Source: Puffinus mauretanicus
Taxonomy: Eukaryota; Chordata; Aves; Procellariiformes; Procellariidae
DNA length: 64,000 nucleotides
Assembly (NCBI GenBank): GCA_023333565.1
Contig: JAJKFH010002068.1
Span: 248,001-312,000, forward strand
Direction of reading: 5' to 3'
Shown piece by piece: positions 47,531 to 60,660 of the stretch (positions are counted from its first letter, which is position 1; each line of letters opens with the position of its first letter). The translations under genes and the position numbers were made by a program. The notes beneath the pieces are model-generated. The model was not told the DNA's origin. It saw nothing but the letters and a program-made list of their open reading frames with translations, and searched no databases.

Positions 47531-47625
47531 AGAATCACAGAATGATGCAGGTTGGAAGGAACTCCAGAGTTTGTCAGTCCAGCCCACACACAAAGCAGGG
47601 CCAGCTTCTCCTACGCAGAACTCAG
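47531..47625 (-). mobile_element. Antisense CR1 LINE 3' tail fragment
   Basis: AGAATCACAGAATGATGCAG then GTTGGAAGGAACTCCAGAG is the reverse complement of the CR1 3' end with an ATTCTGTG-type terminus. Similarity fades around the CAGGGCCAGCTTCTC segment. About 95 bp; severely 5'-truncated. Confidence 0.85.
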
Positions 47626-50600
47626 CTCAACATGAACCAAATTTTTCTATGCTCTGTACTCTTTTTGCACTAAAAGTCATAGCTAAGTAGCTTTTCACTT
47701 TTTTGGTTTGAAAGTAACTTCTTACAGCTTGTAGTTCCTGTTTGGTGGGAAGAATATAGGACTCTAATGTGACAGCCACATGTGCAGCAGAGACAAAACT
47801 GTAGGCTACAATGTTTAAGACCATTACCGTACAATTCTTTGATACATGTTTTTGTTCTGATAATGTGAGTTAACTTATGTAAAACTGATGGTTTAATTTT
47901 TGGCCCATGATTGTGGATTCTGTAATCAGTACCATCCCTAACTGAACTTTAAGGTTAATTGCAACTCATATCTCTTTTTATATTACCAAATGACCATATA
48001 AGACTTTTCTGCTAGATGCTGTAACCACTTTCTAGGTGTTCCTGATTACTCTATGCTGGATATATGTATAGCCTTCCGTTTCAGAAACAGGCTGTCACTT
48101 GAGCTAAGGGACTGTCAAATTTAGCTAGCAGCATTTTAGGGCTTATGGATCATGATGGGCAGTTCTGACATGTGCATAGTTAACGTAGTGTTCAATCTGA
48201 GTTCCTCTATTGACATTTCCACCACTAAATGAAATGCATGTTCTGTGTTAATGGCCTTGATTGGGATTTCTTCAAGGAAAATGACTTGTTGGGATATGAG
48301 GTTTTAGATCTGCGATAAGAGAGCCAGTCACTAGCCCTGCAACGTGTTTGGAAAGGATCCATTTGGCCTTGTCCTCTAAGTTGTGGAATAAGTGTGTCAC
48401 AGCTTTCATTTTTCAGAAATATGTCATGATTGGCAAAGGAGACTGATCAGCGGATCTTGCTAAATGAATCTGGTATGAAATCCACAGACATCTTGCAAGC
48501 TTGGACAATGAGAAGGGAGCTCTCTGCACTAAGATGCCCTGACCAAGCAGTTGCACTGAAAAATTGGACTGGGAGGAGGAATAGAAGGCCTAGAAACAAA
48601 TGTAATGGGGAAAATGGGCAAATGCAGTGATGGACTATAGTAGGAACTGTATTGTGTCTATAATCTATGGCCTCCATACATGGTCCATGTCTTTCGTACA
48701 TGGTCCGTGGCTGTGCTCTGTGCTGGCTAGCTCTGCTGTGATTATTGCTTGATAAGGTTAGGTGGACCTGAGATAGATTCCTCCTCCATGCGCTACCATC
48801 TACTTTCCAATAGCAGTGCTGACACACCCCATGAGGCAAGACCTTTTGGTTAGTGGGTTTTTTCCAGAATTTTCTGTGCTTTTTTTAGCTCCTTGTAATC
48901 AATGAACGCTGCGATATTAATGAATCTCAGCAAGTGCTTACTTCTGAAGAACACAAATTCCAGAATTATGTTGGTTTATAAAATAAAGTGGCTTGCTATG
49001 CTTGGAAGCCTTTGATTTGTTTTGTATTCAAAGATCCAAAGTATAGAAAAATGACTTGCATTCCTAGAGCTCCTTTCATAGCAAAAAAAAAAAAAAATGC
49101 CCAATGCTGGGAAGTATACCTCTTTGCAGTGTAGTAGCTGAAAAAGCTGGCCAGAGCTGAGACTCAGCCCTTTGTGTGAGCACAGCATGTCCCCTCTATG
49201 CTTAGGTCCAAGTACATGTCCAGGTGCTTTATCGGCTCAGGGCTCATCATCCTGCAGGATGAAGCCTTAAAGGAAGGGTTGATTAGTCTGGGAATTTCAG
49301 TGGTATGTGCGTAATTAATGGAAGCAAAGGGGAAAACTCTATTCTTTCTTGTCAGAAGCTCTGAAACAACGCTAGTTATTGTTTGTGTCTGTAGCAGAAC
49401 CCAGTGGATCTGGGCAGTTAATGGCAGCCTCTGTCACGTGGGACAGAGGGTTATCGTTTTTTCTTGGTAATGCTGGAGTTGTGAACTCCCACAAAGTAGA
49501 TGACCGATTTTTAAAATAAAAAATAATTAAAAAAAAGGTTTCTGTGTTTGTCCAGCTCTTGGTCTAAATATTCAGCTGAGAGCGGGGTCTTTTTTTCACC
49601 CATTCCTGCCTGGAGTGCTGCAGTGTTTGTTCACCCACCGCAGCCTCATCCTTCACTTCCTGATGGCATTTTTGTACTATTGCTTGTGCTGGCCAAAAGC
49701 GAGGACGGAGGCAGGTGTGACTCTTACCACACAGTGGCAGCCACAGATTTATCATGTGCTGGGTTTCTTTCTTAAACAAACAAGAAAAGCCTCAGGCAGC
49801 CTGCGGTCATGATGAACACGTGACCTGTGGCAGGGGCTATTCTTCCTTTGCAAGCTGATGTATTAGTAATATGGCTTTTAAAGCCATGATTGTCTTTTCT
49901 ATAGAAATGGTTTCATATCCTGGAGCAGAAAGGAGATGTAGAAGATGAACTGGTCCCAATCCTTAAGACGGAGATAAAGTTATTTTCCCAGCTCTAATTA
50001 ACCAGAGACTAGCTCCAATTCTTCTTGGTGCTTTTGTAGCTGTGTCAGACTTCTCGCTGTCCCTGAGACCTGTACAGGCTCCTTTCCTCCGGAGATTTCT
50101 GTGAGGTCTTAGGACAAGCTCATGTCTTGAAAAGAGCAGAGAAAGCCTTCATCAGATTTTGAGATTCTTGCAGCTAAATCCCAGACAAACAGATAATTTC
50201 TTCTTGGTAAACACCAATGGGTTGCTTTTATTTGGTGGGGTTTTTTTCCAGTCATGAAAGAAAAATGAGTGACGCATGCTATTCCTAGCTCACAGTCCCG
50301 TCTATAAAAGTGTCTTCAGGGAAGCAACTGAGCCTTTATGAATGATATCTGGATCTAATTTATACAGGACTAAGAAAGGCTAATCATGAGGAAAGAAAAG
50401 ATTTGTCCGTAGCAGCTCTTTAAAAATTGTATAGCTCTGTTAGTGACAGTCCTTTACTAGCCTACAGGTGCTCTCAGCTTGGCAAACAGAACAGATGGAA
50501 TATGACCAAATTTTGAACAAACTTGTGGTTTTATACAAGTTTTCTTTGGCAGACCTTTTGCAGAAAGTAAATAGTTGATATTCAAGTTAGATTGTTACCG

Positions 50601-53600
50601 CTCTTTGAAACAAGCAGGTTAGGAAGAAATGCTTGTTAAGTTTTGAGATGTGAATGCAATCAACTTCAGTCAGTCCATCATCTGAACTGTGTGAAGTAGG
50701 TGAATCTTCAATGGAATAGCAGATAACTCCTCCCCCCTGTTCCAGATCTGGTTTGCATCAAGAGCCAGAAAATCTTGAATCTCTGAAGCTCATTAGACAT
50801 TTCCAAGTTAAATTGTGAGGAAAAGAAAAGCTGATGAATATAACCTTTCTCCACTTTGTGAGCATCAGCTTTTATTCTGAGACCAAGAAAAAAACCTGTG
50901 AAACAGAAAATAAATTGGGAGAAAGGAGTGTTCAGTAAACTTTTTGAAACTGCTAAAAAAAAAATTCTAGAAGTCTTTTTTGGAAAACATTACGCATACA
51001 CTGATATGTGTCTGTCTTCATCCCTGCTTTGTGGGGTGTGACCACCTTTCCTAATATTTACTTGCATCTGTGGATTCACTGAATGGCAGGCACTGAGAAA
51101 TGGTAACGTTTTCTTATTAACACTGGCTGCTGAATGCAGCTCTGAGTAGTATTCCGTGGCAGCTAACTGGCTGCGGAGCTCCGCTTTCCCTCTTGCAATG
51201 GCATCCAGTCTTCAGTCCTGCAGAGTTCAGGTCCAAAACCGAGGCCTCCAGGCACTGCTGCTTGTCGACATGCAGAATGGTGTTTGAAACTCGGAGTGCT
51301 CTCTGATAACAGGAGGCTTGTCGTCACTGTTGGGAAGTGTAGAGGTCGGTATGGTCTGCTGATATCTCAAAGGAAGCAATAACAGATACCTTTATTCCAT
51401 CTAGAAGTGGTGCTCATGTTTGCCACTCTGCTGCTTTGTGCAAGCAGGTGATGTTATTGAAAGGAGCCTGAAACACAGTGCAGAAAGTTCCACTAGAGCA
51501 CGGAGGCATTTCAGGGCCTGCCTCTTGGCAACTTGAGAACAAAGAGGAATGAAAAAGTGCCCATTTACCGAGGGCTTCTATTTCATTTGGGAAGTGAATT
51601 TAGGGTTGGGACTGGTGGTGCAGACATCAGGGATGGTCGGAGAAGTATAAACACATTCTCTGAGGATACATCTCAGATTGCCAACATGAGATAAGAACAG
51701 ACAAACCTGCTGGCTGATTTTGAAGGCAGGGATGCAGCACCAACCACAGCAGTAAGGCAAAGAGTGTAGAAATGAAACCATCCTTCCATCTTGGTAGAAG
51801 CTTGCTGGAGGAGGCACTGTGCTTGGGGGCTTAGAGTTCCAGTCTAGGAGCATATCAGATATGGCTTCTATCCTTCGACTGTCTTAAGGGGTCAAGTCAC
51901 GTAATTTCCTTGTACCTGGTTTTCTGAATTCTGAGATATGCATAACCCTCACTTCATGATGTGCTTTGAGAAAAAGCATCCTCGGAAAAAAGGAACCATT
52001 GAAGTACCTGCAGTTCTTACAAAGTAAAGATGAAGTATATAGCTAATCAACTGCTAGAAGGGATAACTCTTCCTACCGTTCTTCTGGTAGTAATTTCCAG
52101 CTTTCATGGGCTCAATCCAATTTGGACTTAGGGCTAACGCAGCTGAGGCTGGAGTCAAACCAGGTCAGAGCCAAAGCTACAAGCCAGCAAATACTGTTTG
52201 GGAGCTTGTGTGCTGAAGTGAGCTTGTGCCTTTGCCCATGAGTTTGCATGCTGCCTGTGTGGTTCTGTGGTGGCCTGAGTTATGACTTCAGAAAGGACAG
52301 AGAATAAGTAGCTGAGAATGAATAGTGTTATTTTTCCACAGCTCATTAAGTCGCTAATAAGTGACTTGCTGTGTTGCTTTTGGGAGGATGTTCTGTGGTT
52401 GCTGAGGAGAAGATGGCTAATGTGTTTATTTGTATGTTGCAGTTTGGAAAATTGCTTAAGTTTGTATTTCTTTCTGCTTCAGTCGGGGCCTCAGTTGGAG
52501 CTGACTCTGTGGAGCTTGCCAGAGCTGGTGAAAGGGAAGGCAGGCAGCAGGGGGGAGAGGGCTTTCCCCTCTCTGTTATCATGGATACAATCCCACCTCA
52601 CCTTGCACAGATTCTTTATGCTTCACACACCAGCGGCCTCAGCCTTGTCTTCTGACAAGGGAGATATGAGGGAAACAGCCTGGCCGGGTTGAAGCCAGCT
52701 TCCCTTACGTGTGTTTCTGGCTGAACTGTTTGACTCCCTTTCTGCTAGGAGTGCTCCCTATACGCCATTGAGAGGGGAATCCTGTCACGGGGCAGTCGCT
52801 GCACGTATGAGTGGGGCAAACCCTGCTTTCCTCACAGATTTACAAAATTGCTATTGAGATCCAGAACGCGGCACTTGTGATTTGGGTCTGATAGTGTTAA
52901 ATCTGCCCTCAGGGAAGGAAATAGTCTAGAATGCTCTTGAAGTACTGCTCAGGCCTTGTCCGCTTGCCACTGATAAGGTCTATGCATAGCAAACCTAGAG
53001 CAACGTTGCATCCGAAGAAGTAGTCTACATTGATCTCTCTGCAAACACAGGAGAATAGCTACCCAACAGACTGCATCTGGGTGGATGGGGGGTTGTAGTG
53101 AAAGGATGAGCTGCAAGGTCATCGTACCACTCCCATGTGTTTTCTGGATGTCAGTGGGGTAAGCAGGTACGAATCTATTGCTTTCAAAGAATCTGCACCC
53201 TCTTGAAGTGTGAATTTGGGTCCCCATAGGGTCAACTTCCAAGTAGTACTCCTACTCAATCCCTGTCCTGCACAAGAAGTGTAGCCAAGGAATGGAATGT
53301 TGTTTTGTGATGAAGTCAATATAGAGGTGTCGTCCTGCTGACTTGTCACAGGAGGTGAGCAAGTTGCTGAGGGTGTTGTGGTCGCACACTGTGGTCTTAC
53401 TATGAAGGCGCTTTATACAGGTTGTCTTGTTGAGTGGAAGAGACCAAGACCACATAGCTGTTTCGCAGGACAATCCCATATCAATCCTGAGCTGCAATGC
53501 TGCTCTGAGTCTCTGCAGAGCCTTCAGTGTTACCCTTTCCTTACCTCCCCTGGCTCCACTCATCACAACATGGGTGGCATATCCAATCGAAGTAGACTAT

Positions 53601-55305
53601 GCTTTCCTGTTGTTAGATTATTCTTGGCAGTCTACAGGTTCTTTCTAACTGGTTCTCTGAGAGAGCTAAGAAAGATCAACACACACTATGTCATTTTGTC
53701 TGGGAGGCAAAGGAGGCAATATGGGGAGAGGGTGAGGTGTCAGGAAAAAGGGGAAACCTAGCTCTCATGTCAGCCTGCCTTGGGAAACATTTTGCCCAGA
53801 GAACTTACTACGGTTTAGAACAGCACAGCTGTGTGGAGGGTTGCTGGAGTCACTGGGATTATGCTACTTTACGGCTCCTGAGAATCTCAGTTGACAAAAT
53901 TTTTGTGGAAGACGCAAACCGAATCAAAAGCTGTGGCCTCTCAAACTCAAATAGAGGCAAATATGATGTGTTTGTCCTCCAAGAATGGGACTGAGTTCAC
54001 GATGCACTACCTCTAAAACTGCATAGATGAGGTACCAATGCCAGTGTAGAGGTTAAATCTGCTTGAGTACACCCTCAGTATTATGTCTGGCTTTTATATG
54101 GTAGGAGAGGAAACCAATACAGTCCTTGCTCCATCCCTCCCAACCCATGGTTACAGTCAGCACTCCAACTGCTATCTTTGACATTGCAGGATCCATGGCA
54201 TGTAAAAAAACCATAGTTCTTTTCCCCCTGCATAGGTATTATCCAAGTCACATTCTTGCCTAATGAAATTTAAGAGTTGCAAGTGTGTTCCACCACACGC
54301 ATACCTCTACTAGGAAAATCACAGACTACCTCCAGAAACACACACAAAACCAAGCAGTGTCTGCTTCTGTGGCACTTTTCTCTTCCAAAATATTCTGCAG
54401 ATGTTAATTGTTACCCCATTACAGAGAGGTTGGTCCCCCCATTTTGCAGAGACTGAAGGTAAGCTATTGAGTGGGTCAAATTATGGCTGCCAGTAGACTT
54501 GCCGTCTTCTCATCCTTAGCCTTTCTGCATCCTGCATTTGAGCAGACGCACAAGCTAACTTCTTGGCAACATAAGGCAATGTATGAAATCAGCCTTTTAC
54601 TGTCTAATTTGCCAATATTTCATGGCATAATGAAGATAATTGACTCAGTAGACCTGCAATTTCACACATAACAACTCACACGTTACTAAGCAAACAACAG
54701 CAATTCAGGAACTGCAGTTCTTACAAAATGAGATCATGTCCATTCCATTTCTAACACAGCATTTCTATTCTGTACTGGCCTGACACATAGGTGAAAACAG
54801 TCTACTTGTTTTACACCGTTTTAGCAAAGAGCTGGGAATAACCAGTGCTCAGTTTGTACGGGAAATGTTTCCAAGAACAGAAAAAGACAAGGCTTTTAGT
54901 CCTAAAACTTAATCCAAAAACCTGTGCAGCATACTTAGAATTGTCCGCAATAAACTAAGATTGTGCACAAAGCCTAGGAAACAGTTTTATCTTCAAAGCA
55001 GAATGGATGTGGAACTATAGTGCTAACAACTCTCACGGCTTTTATCCTAAAATACTGGCTTTTCCTCAAAGCTCCAAACTCTGGAATCCTGTGATGATGT
55101 GGGACACTCAATGTTCATTTAAAACATAAGTATATTCCGTGTAATTGGTTGAAACGAACTGCACAGCTTCCAATCTCAGAAGTTGTATAAAAACTAGCCA
55201 GAATGCTTGAGTCCTAAAAGTCTCATGATTTAAGATAACTTTGTGGGTGGAGTAGGAACTGTATAATTAGTAAATGAACCCCTGCCAAAATGCAAGTAGT
55301 TCTTG
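47626..55305. other. Intergenic, no gene seen
   Basis: Contains a near-tandem pair TACATGGTCCATG / TACATGGTCCGTG at 48677-48689 and 48697-48709, and a 14-A run at 49083-49096. The 124-codon frame at 52318-52692 and the 127-codon frame at 53378-53761 have no recognisable domain. Confidence 0.45.
49083..49096. repeat. Poly-A tract (14)
   Basis: Uninterrupted A14 with no recognisable retrocopy upstream. Confidence 0.75.
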
Positions 55306-55937
55306 GGCAGAAGGCTGCAAACACAGCCCTTGTGGCAAGGGCGGCTAATGGTATCCTGGGCTGCGTTAGACCAAGTATTGCCAGCAGGTCAAGGGAGGTG
55401 AGCCTGCCCTTCTACTCAGCACTGGTGAGGCCACACCTGGAGTACTGAGTCCAGTGCTGGGCTCCTCGGTACAAGAGAGACATGGACATACTGGAGAGAG
55501 TCCAGCAAAGGGCCACAAAGATGATTAAGGGAGTGAAGTATCTCTCCTGCGAGGAAAGGCTGAGAGAGCTGAGAACGTTTAGCCTGGAGAAGAGAAGGCT
55601 GGATCTTATTAAGGTACATAAATATCTGAAGGGAGACTGCAAAGAGGACCAAGCCAGGCTCTTTTCAGTGGTGCCCAGTGACAGGACCAGAGGCAAAGGG
55701 CGCAAACTGAAACACAGGAGGATCTGTCTGAACATCAGGAAATACTTTTTTTACTGTGAGAGTGACTGAGCACTGGAACAGGTTGGCCAGGGAGGTTGTA
55801 GAGTCTCCATCCTTGGAGATATTCAAAAGCTGTCTGGACACAGTCCTGGGCAGCCGGCTCTGGGTGGCCCTGCTTGAGCAGGTGGGTTGCATTCCAGAGG
55901 TCCCTTCCAACCTCAACCATTCTGTGATTCTGTGATC
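55306..55937 (+). mobile_element. CR1 LINE fragment with ORF2 C-terminal remnant
   Basis: About 630 bp ending in ATTCTGTGATTCTGTG (55919-55934), the CR1 3' octamer. It includes the segments GTGAGGCCACACCTGGAGTA, AGAGACATGGACATACTGGA, CAGTGACAGGACCAGAGGC and CAACCTCAACCATTCTGTG, familiar from avian CR1. A 95-codon frame (55482-55769) corresponds to the C-terminal end of the reverse-transcriptase polyprotein ([36 protein letters not shown]) and then shifts frame. 5'-truncated and internally decayed, therefore inactive. It is a different subfamily from the copy at 32.4 kb, judging by the terminal octamer. Confidence 0.95.
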
Positions 55938-58900
55938 TTTTTGTGGAGCAGATCAGCCTAGGTCCTGGAGAACACCCACCATCAGTCACTGCAGCACAGA
56001 AGAGGAATGATATCTCATTCCACAGAAATGCAACCATCAACTAGCTGACCATAGCCTGAACATCCAGTTAAATAGTTACGTGCTAAAACAGCTATCTGAG
56101 TTCATATACCCAAGCTAACAAACTGTCATAGTAGTTGTAGAGAAAGTAGACAAAGAATGACCTCTGAGGCCACGTTCTAGAAAAACTTGCTTCTGTTCAA
56201 CTGTGAAGTGGCACCTTGCCTCTGTCTCATTATTCAGTGCATGGTCCAAATCTCCTTTCTGACAGGACAATGGAAGTTGGGTGATAGAACGATAAAATGT
56301 AAGTTTGTCTGGAGAATGAAGTTTTCCAGCACATAGGGGAATGTGATGGTGTTTACCATCAAGAGATGATTGGAGGCCAATTGGACACAAAGTTCAGTGT
56401 CAAAAGATGATGGAGAACTGAGCACCATTTATGGAGGCTTTGAAAGGAATAAACAGGAAAGCAAACGTCAGAGAGGGAAGGAATTTGCCTTCAAAATGGA
56501 TGGCCTCCAAAGGCATCTGCTCACAGTCTAACCATGATAATGATTTATTGTCTCCTTTGGGCTGACTTTAACCTCACTTGACTGCCAAATGCAGAGTATA
56601 GGCCTGCCTTGCCCCAGGGAACACGCAGTACAAAATACAGACTCACAGGGGAGATGACAACCAGGGAACAAGCATAGGAAAGGAGCTGATTTTGCCAGGT
56701 ACGGATCTGGAGGAATCTTCCCCACTTCAATCCAAAGTGGCTTGTAAACTGATTCTTGGTGGCCTTCAGCAAGTTATGAGCAAATTGCTCTCAAAACCAA
56801 ATGAATGTGATCATGCAAAAGGCTGCATCCCTCCATCATTGGGAACTTAAAACCACATTTAAAGGTAAAACAGTGCCATTTTCTTGAGCGGTTATTGGTG
56901 GGAATTTGGGCACTAAAGATAACTCATTAACTTACTCGCTGTAACTGATGTCTAAGTTCTAGGAATTTCTCCCATACATGTGGCTGTATCAGCAGTAAAA
57001 ATCAACTGCTGTGCACTCATAAACCCTGTAAGCACTTCTGGTAGGTCCTTGGGTACATTCCTTGGAAGGGAAATGTGGCAGAATAGCAAGGTATTGGGAA
57101 TTCAGTGTTGTCAGAACAATATTTCCGACTTATTATTTCACTCTGTGCTTACTACCAGAGACGACTTCTTAATGGGGAGACAGAAGTTTGTAGAAATGTC
57201 TGAGTAAGGAGGCAAGCCATGCACTGAACTGGCAGCTTGAGTTCTGTAAATAAGAAAAGGGTTCTTATTTCTACCATATATATCCTAGTGTACTCACATA
57301 ACTGTGGTAGTCAGCCAGTATCTCATGCTTAAAAGCATTTAGTAGAAAGAGAAAAAAAGGTCCAGCAAAGACTAAGAGGTATAGTCAGAAGTATAGAACC
57401 ATATTGTATAAAGAGATGTAAATGGACTATGACTGTTTCGCTTGGAAAAAACGTTAATGAAGGGGACCATAAAAGTCTATAAAGTCACATAAAGCAGAGA
57501 AGAGGAATAAGGTAGACACAATTTCTTGTAATCTGTGGCAAAGGAGTATGCAGACCCCAGTACCAGACTATTTCCCTGCATTGTCATGTGTTGACAAGAA
57601 GATTTCAGAAATGTAGCCAACACCCTCAGAGAACAGAGCGGGAGAAGCACGTAAGCCTGGCTTTGCCCAAAGTGAATCAAGATGATATTCATTCCAGGAA
57701 ATTTGTTTTCATTCACTGGAGAATTTAATTAGCCGTGGAAGGAACTCTAATTACGCTTAAGAAAAAAGTCTTGGGATACATGTGACTGAGAGCCAGTCAT
57801 TTTCTATTGTTTCGAAAGTAAACACTGGAGGCCTAGGCAATTTTTAGATCATCTGAGTTACAACGAAAATAACAAAGATGGATAAAGTTGATTCAAACTT
57901 TAAAAAAAGGCAACAAAGTATTTCCCATGAGCATGGTGCCTGCATCTCCTAGCGAGGACACACTTACTGGCCAAACTACAACTTCACCGTGCTTGGAAGA
58001 AACTGCGATCTGATGGTACACTAGTGATTTCCCTGGGACAATCCCTCAGGAATGTGGGTCAAACTTTTACTTTGTATCTCTTTTTATTTGAAAGCAGGTA
58101 TTCCTTGGCTAGCAAATGGGCTAAACCCACAAAATAAGCAGGCAGTAGAGACTTGAGGATACTGGAGACAGTGCAGCTTGCTACACGTTAAAATGCTTAT
58201 TTCAAGTCTTTATAATGAGATTAGAATGAATTTACTTTAAATAGAAAAATCAAAGTCTAGGTTCCTCATTTGTTTTCCTGGCCTCACAATGGACTTGCCT
58301 CATTGTCTACTATAACCCTTCAAAAATTAAGACTTGAGACCCCAGAAGGATGATATTGCATTAATAACATATCACAACATTCAAGCTAATACCATAAGGC
58401 TCAACAACCCTGCCCAGGGCAAGTCACTTTGCTTTCCAGTGCCTCGGTGTTTTCTTCTGTGACTGAGGCAGAAGAAATCCTTACTTGCCTTACAGATGTG
58501 CATGTGAGGCTTAATGAGGCTTGATTAGTGTTATCAAAGCACTTTGAGATTTTTGATAGGATAAGAAGCTTCCCAAATGCCAAACAGTGCTCTTTCCAGA
58601 TGAGTTAGGTCTAACTCAATCCCTGTGAGAGCACACAGATGGTATTTCCCTCGGTAATATTGTTGAATTTTGGCTATGAGGAGAGCTCTTTGGTTCTTGG
58701 CTACAGAATTGTGTAAGACAAACATCCTGAGGCTGGTGACCATCTGGAAGACTCTGATTAGTGGTAACATCTGCCTTTAGTCTCTGGACACCAGATGGCA
58801 GAAAACAACTTAGTATATTGTCCAGGAAAGATTCTGGGGTTTCGGCTAACCCAGATGATCTGCTCTTCTGCTAGTAGTTAAAGCAACATTTAAAAGTATA

Positions 58901-60329
58901 TTGCCTGTAGTGTATGCTACAGCGTCCTGCGAATGGCTGCAATATCATCCAAGGTGAATAGACTTAGTATACGAGAGATGGAAACTAACCTACAGGAAAC
59001 ACTACATAATCCAGAGGGTGGTCCAGTACCAGTTATTCTCCGTGATGTCTGTATCATCATCGCTGCACTCCGAGTAGAATGGCATAGCGCAAAGAGAAGG
59101 GACCAGGCCAATGAATTCACTGGTAGCAGTGAAATATGTTAGGAAACGTGCGAACGCTGCAGGAGACGAGCATCTATTCAAACATCGTTTTCTCTTCAGC
59201 TTTCTGAGTTTCCAGATAGAGGTTTATAAAGCGATGCATGCATTAACCTCTGGAGCAAGAGAACATTTGAAAAGCTCTGATGAATTAAGAACAAAGAACA
59301 TTGCTTAACAAATTTGGTGGCTTTTTTAAACAGATAAAAAACAAATGGGAGTGGCTGGGGAAAGTCAAGGTTCGGGTAGAAAGCAAAGGTGCTGAGGAGT
59401 TATGCAAGTAGATAAATTATGTTAAACTCAGGTGCTAGTTTTTGTGTCCTGGCTACATTACCGTTTAGTTTACAGTCTATATTCCCTTTGGATTCATCTT
59501 TTTTTTTTTTTTTTTTAATCCAAATGACTGAATGTCTGTACAAGGTAAAGCGATTTCTCTCTTAGGTGTGGATTTACCAGGCAATGTGTTATTTATAGCC
59601 TCCTAAACGATTTTTTTTTAGAGTCCGGGTAGTTTTATATTGTATTGCGGTATGTTGGTAGTGCTGAAATTGTTTGTTTTTGAGAGAACTATTACCAACA
59701 GCCAGAGAGCAGAGCTTGGCTTCTACGACTGGCTCCGGAGCCGCTCAGGTAGGCGTGCACGGGGCAGCGCGTGCTCTGTACGGTGCACTCAGACAACCCA
59801 CAGCTCTGGCTCTTGCCCTGTCTGTCTGGTACCGCTTAAGAGCATTGCAAAATCAAATCCAACCTTTCCTGTTTATGGATTCTCACACTGAACAGATGCC
59901 TCTTTCGGGGGCTAGATTTCTTCCTAGCTTGATGTGACTTGTCATGAATTTCTGGGCTGTTGTTTTTGAAGTGGCCTGAAGGTTTGCTCATTTGTTTGAA
60001 ATCTGCTCAGACTGAAGAGTTCAATTGCTGCAGAAGAAAGGAAAGCTTTGCTGATTTTTTCAAATTCTCCATTAAAACACTGCTTAGCAGAGATGCTTAA
60101 ATCTTAGCTGCAGTTTAGGGACATGGTGTGCTGAGATCACTTCTTGGCGTGCTGACCAAAACTGTTGGATTGTTTGATTAGTTTTTCTTTTCTGTATCTG
60201 TGTGTTACTTTTATCTTACCTTAGTTTGCAGATTTTGGGTAGGAAGAGACTATTTTTTTCTCTGGATCTGTTCAGCACCTAACACAACAGTGGCCATTGT
60301 AATAATAGACAATACTAAAGAAAGACAGA
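55938..60329. other. Intergenic, no gene seen
   Basis: Contains an 18-T run at 59499-59516. Short frames such as 58933-59142 and 59111-59308 are not recognisable as exons. Confidence 0.45.
59499..59516. repeat. Poly-T tract (18)
   Basis: Uninterrupted T18 preceded by GATTCATC. Confidence 0.8.
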
Positions 60330-60660
60330 GTGAACAAGTTAATGGAATTCTATTAAAATTGTGAGATGAAATTTAGCTATTTACAGTCTATCTTCATAAA
60401 GCCCTTTCTTCTGTATCCTACACTGTGTTCATCAGGTGCCACCTTCCTTTAATGGGCTTTGGATCAATTAATGAATGGTCAGTTCTGCTAATTATCGATT
60501 TCATTGGATCAGGCCTTTCGGAAGCAGGTGACAACAAATGCAAAGAGAAATCCTTGGTGTCTGTTGAAAGCGGGGATGTGGGGTGGCAGTTATGTATTAG
60601 CTGCACAGCTAGCGGTTCTCAGATCAGGCCAACAAGGCTGGAGTTTTTCCAGGCCCAGAA
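60330..60660. promoter_or_regulatory. Candidate enhancer / conserved non-coding element
   Basis: GGATCAATTAATGAATGG (60461-60478), GCTAATTATCGATTTCATTG (60487-60506), E-box CAGGTG (60525-60530) and POU-like ATGCAAA (60538-60544) occur within 90 bp, the densest such cluster in the window. Regulatory role inferred. Confidence 0.35.

Noticed and set aside
52318..52692. 124-codon frame starting with a hydrophobic stretch
   Set aside because: Overlapped by frames on both strands, no domain or splice context.
55482..55769. 95-codon frame with recognisable protein words
   Set aside because: Not a host gene: it is the decayed C-terminal part of CR1 ORF2, annotated within that element.
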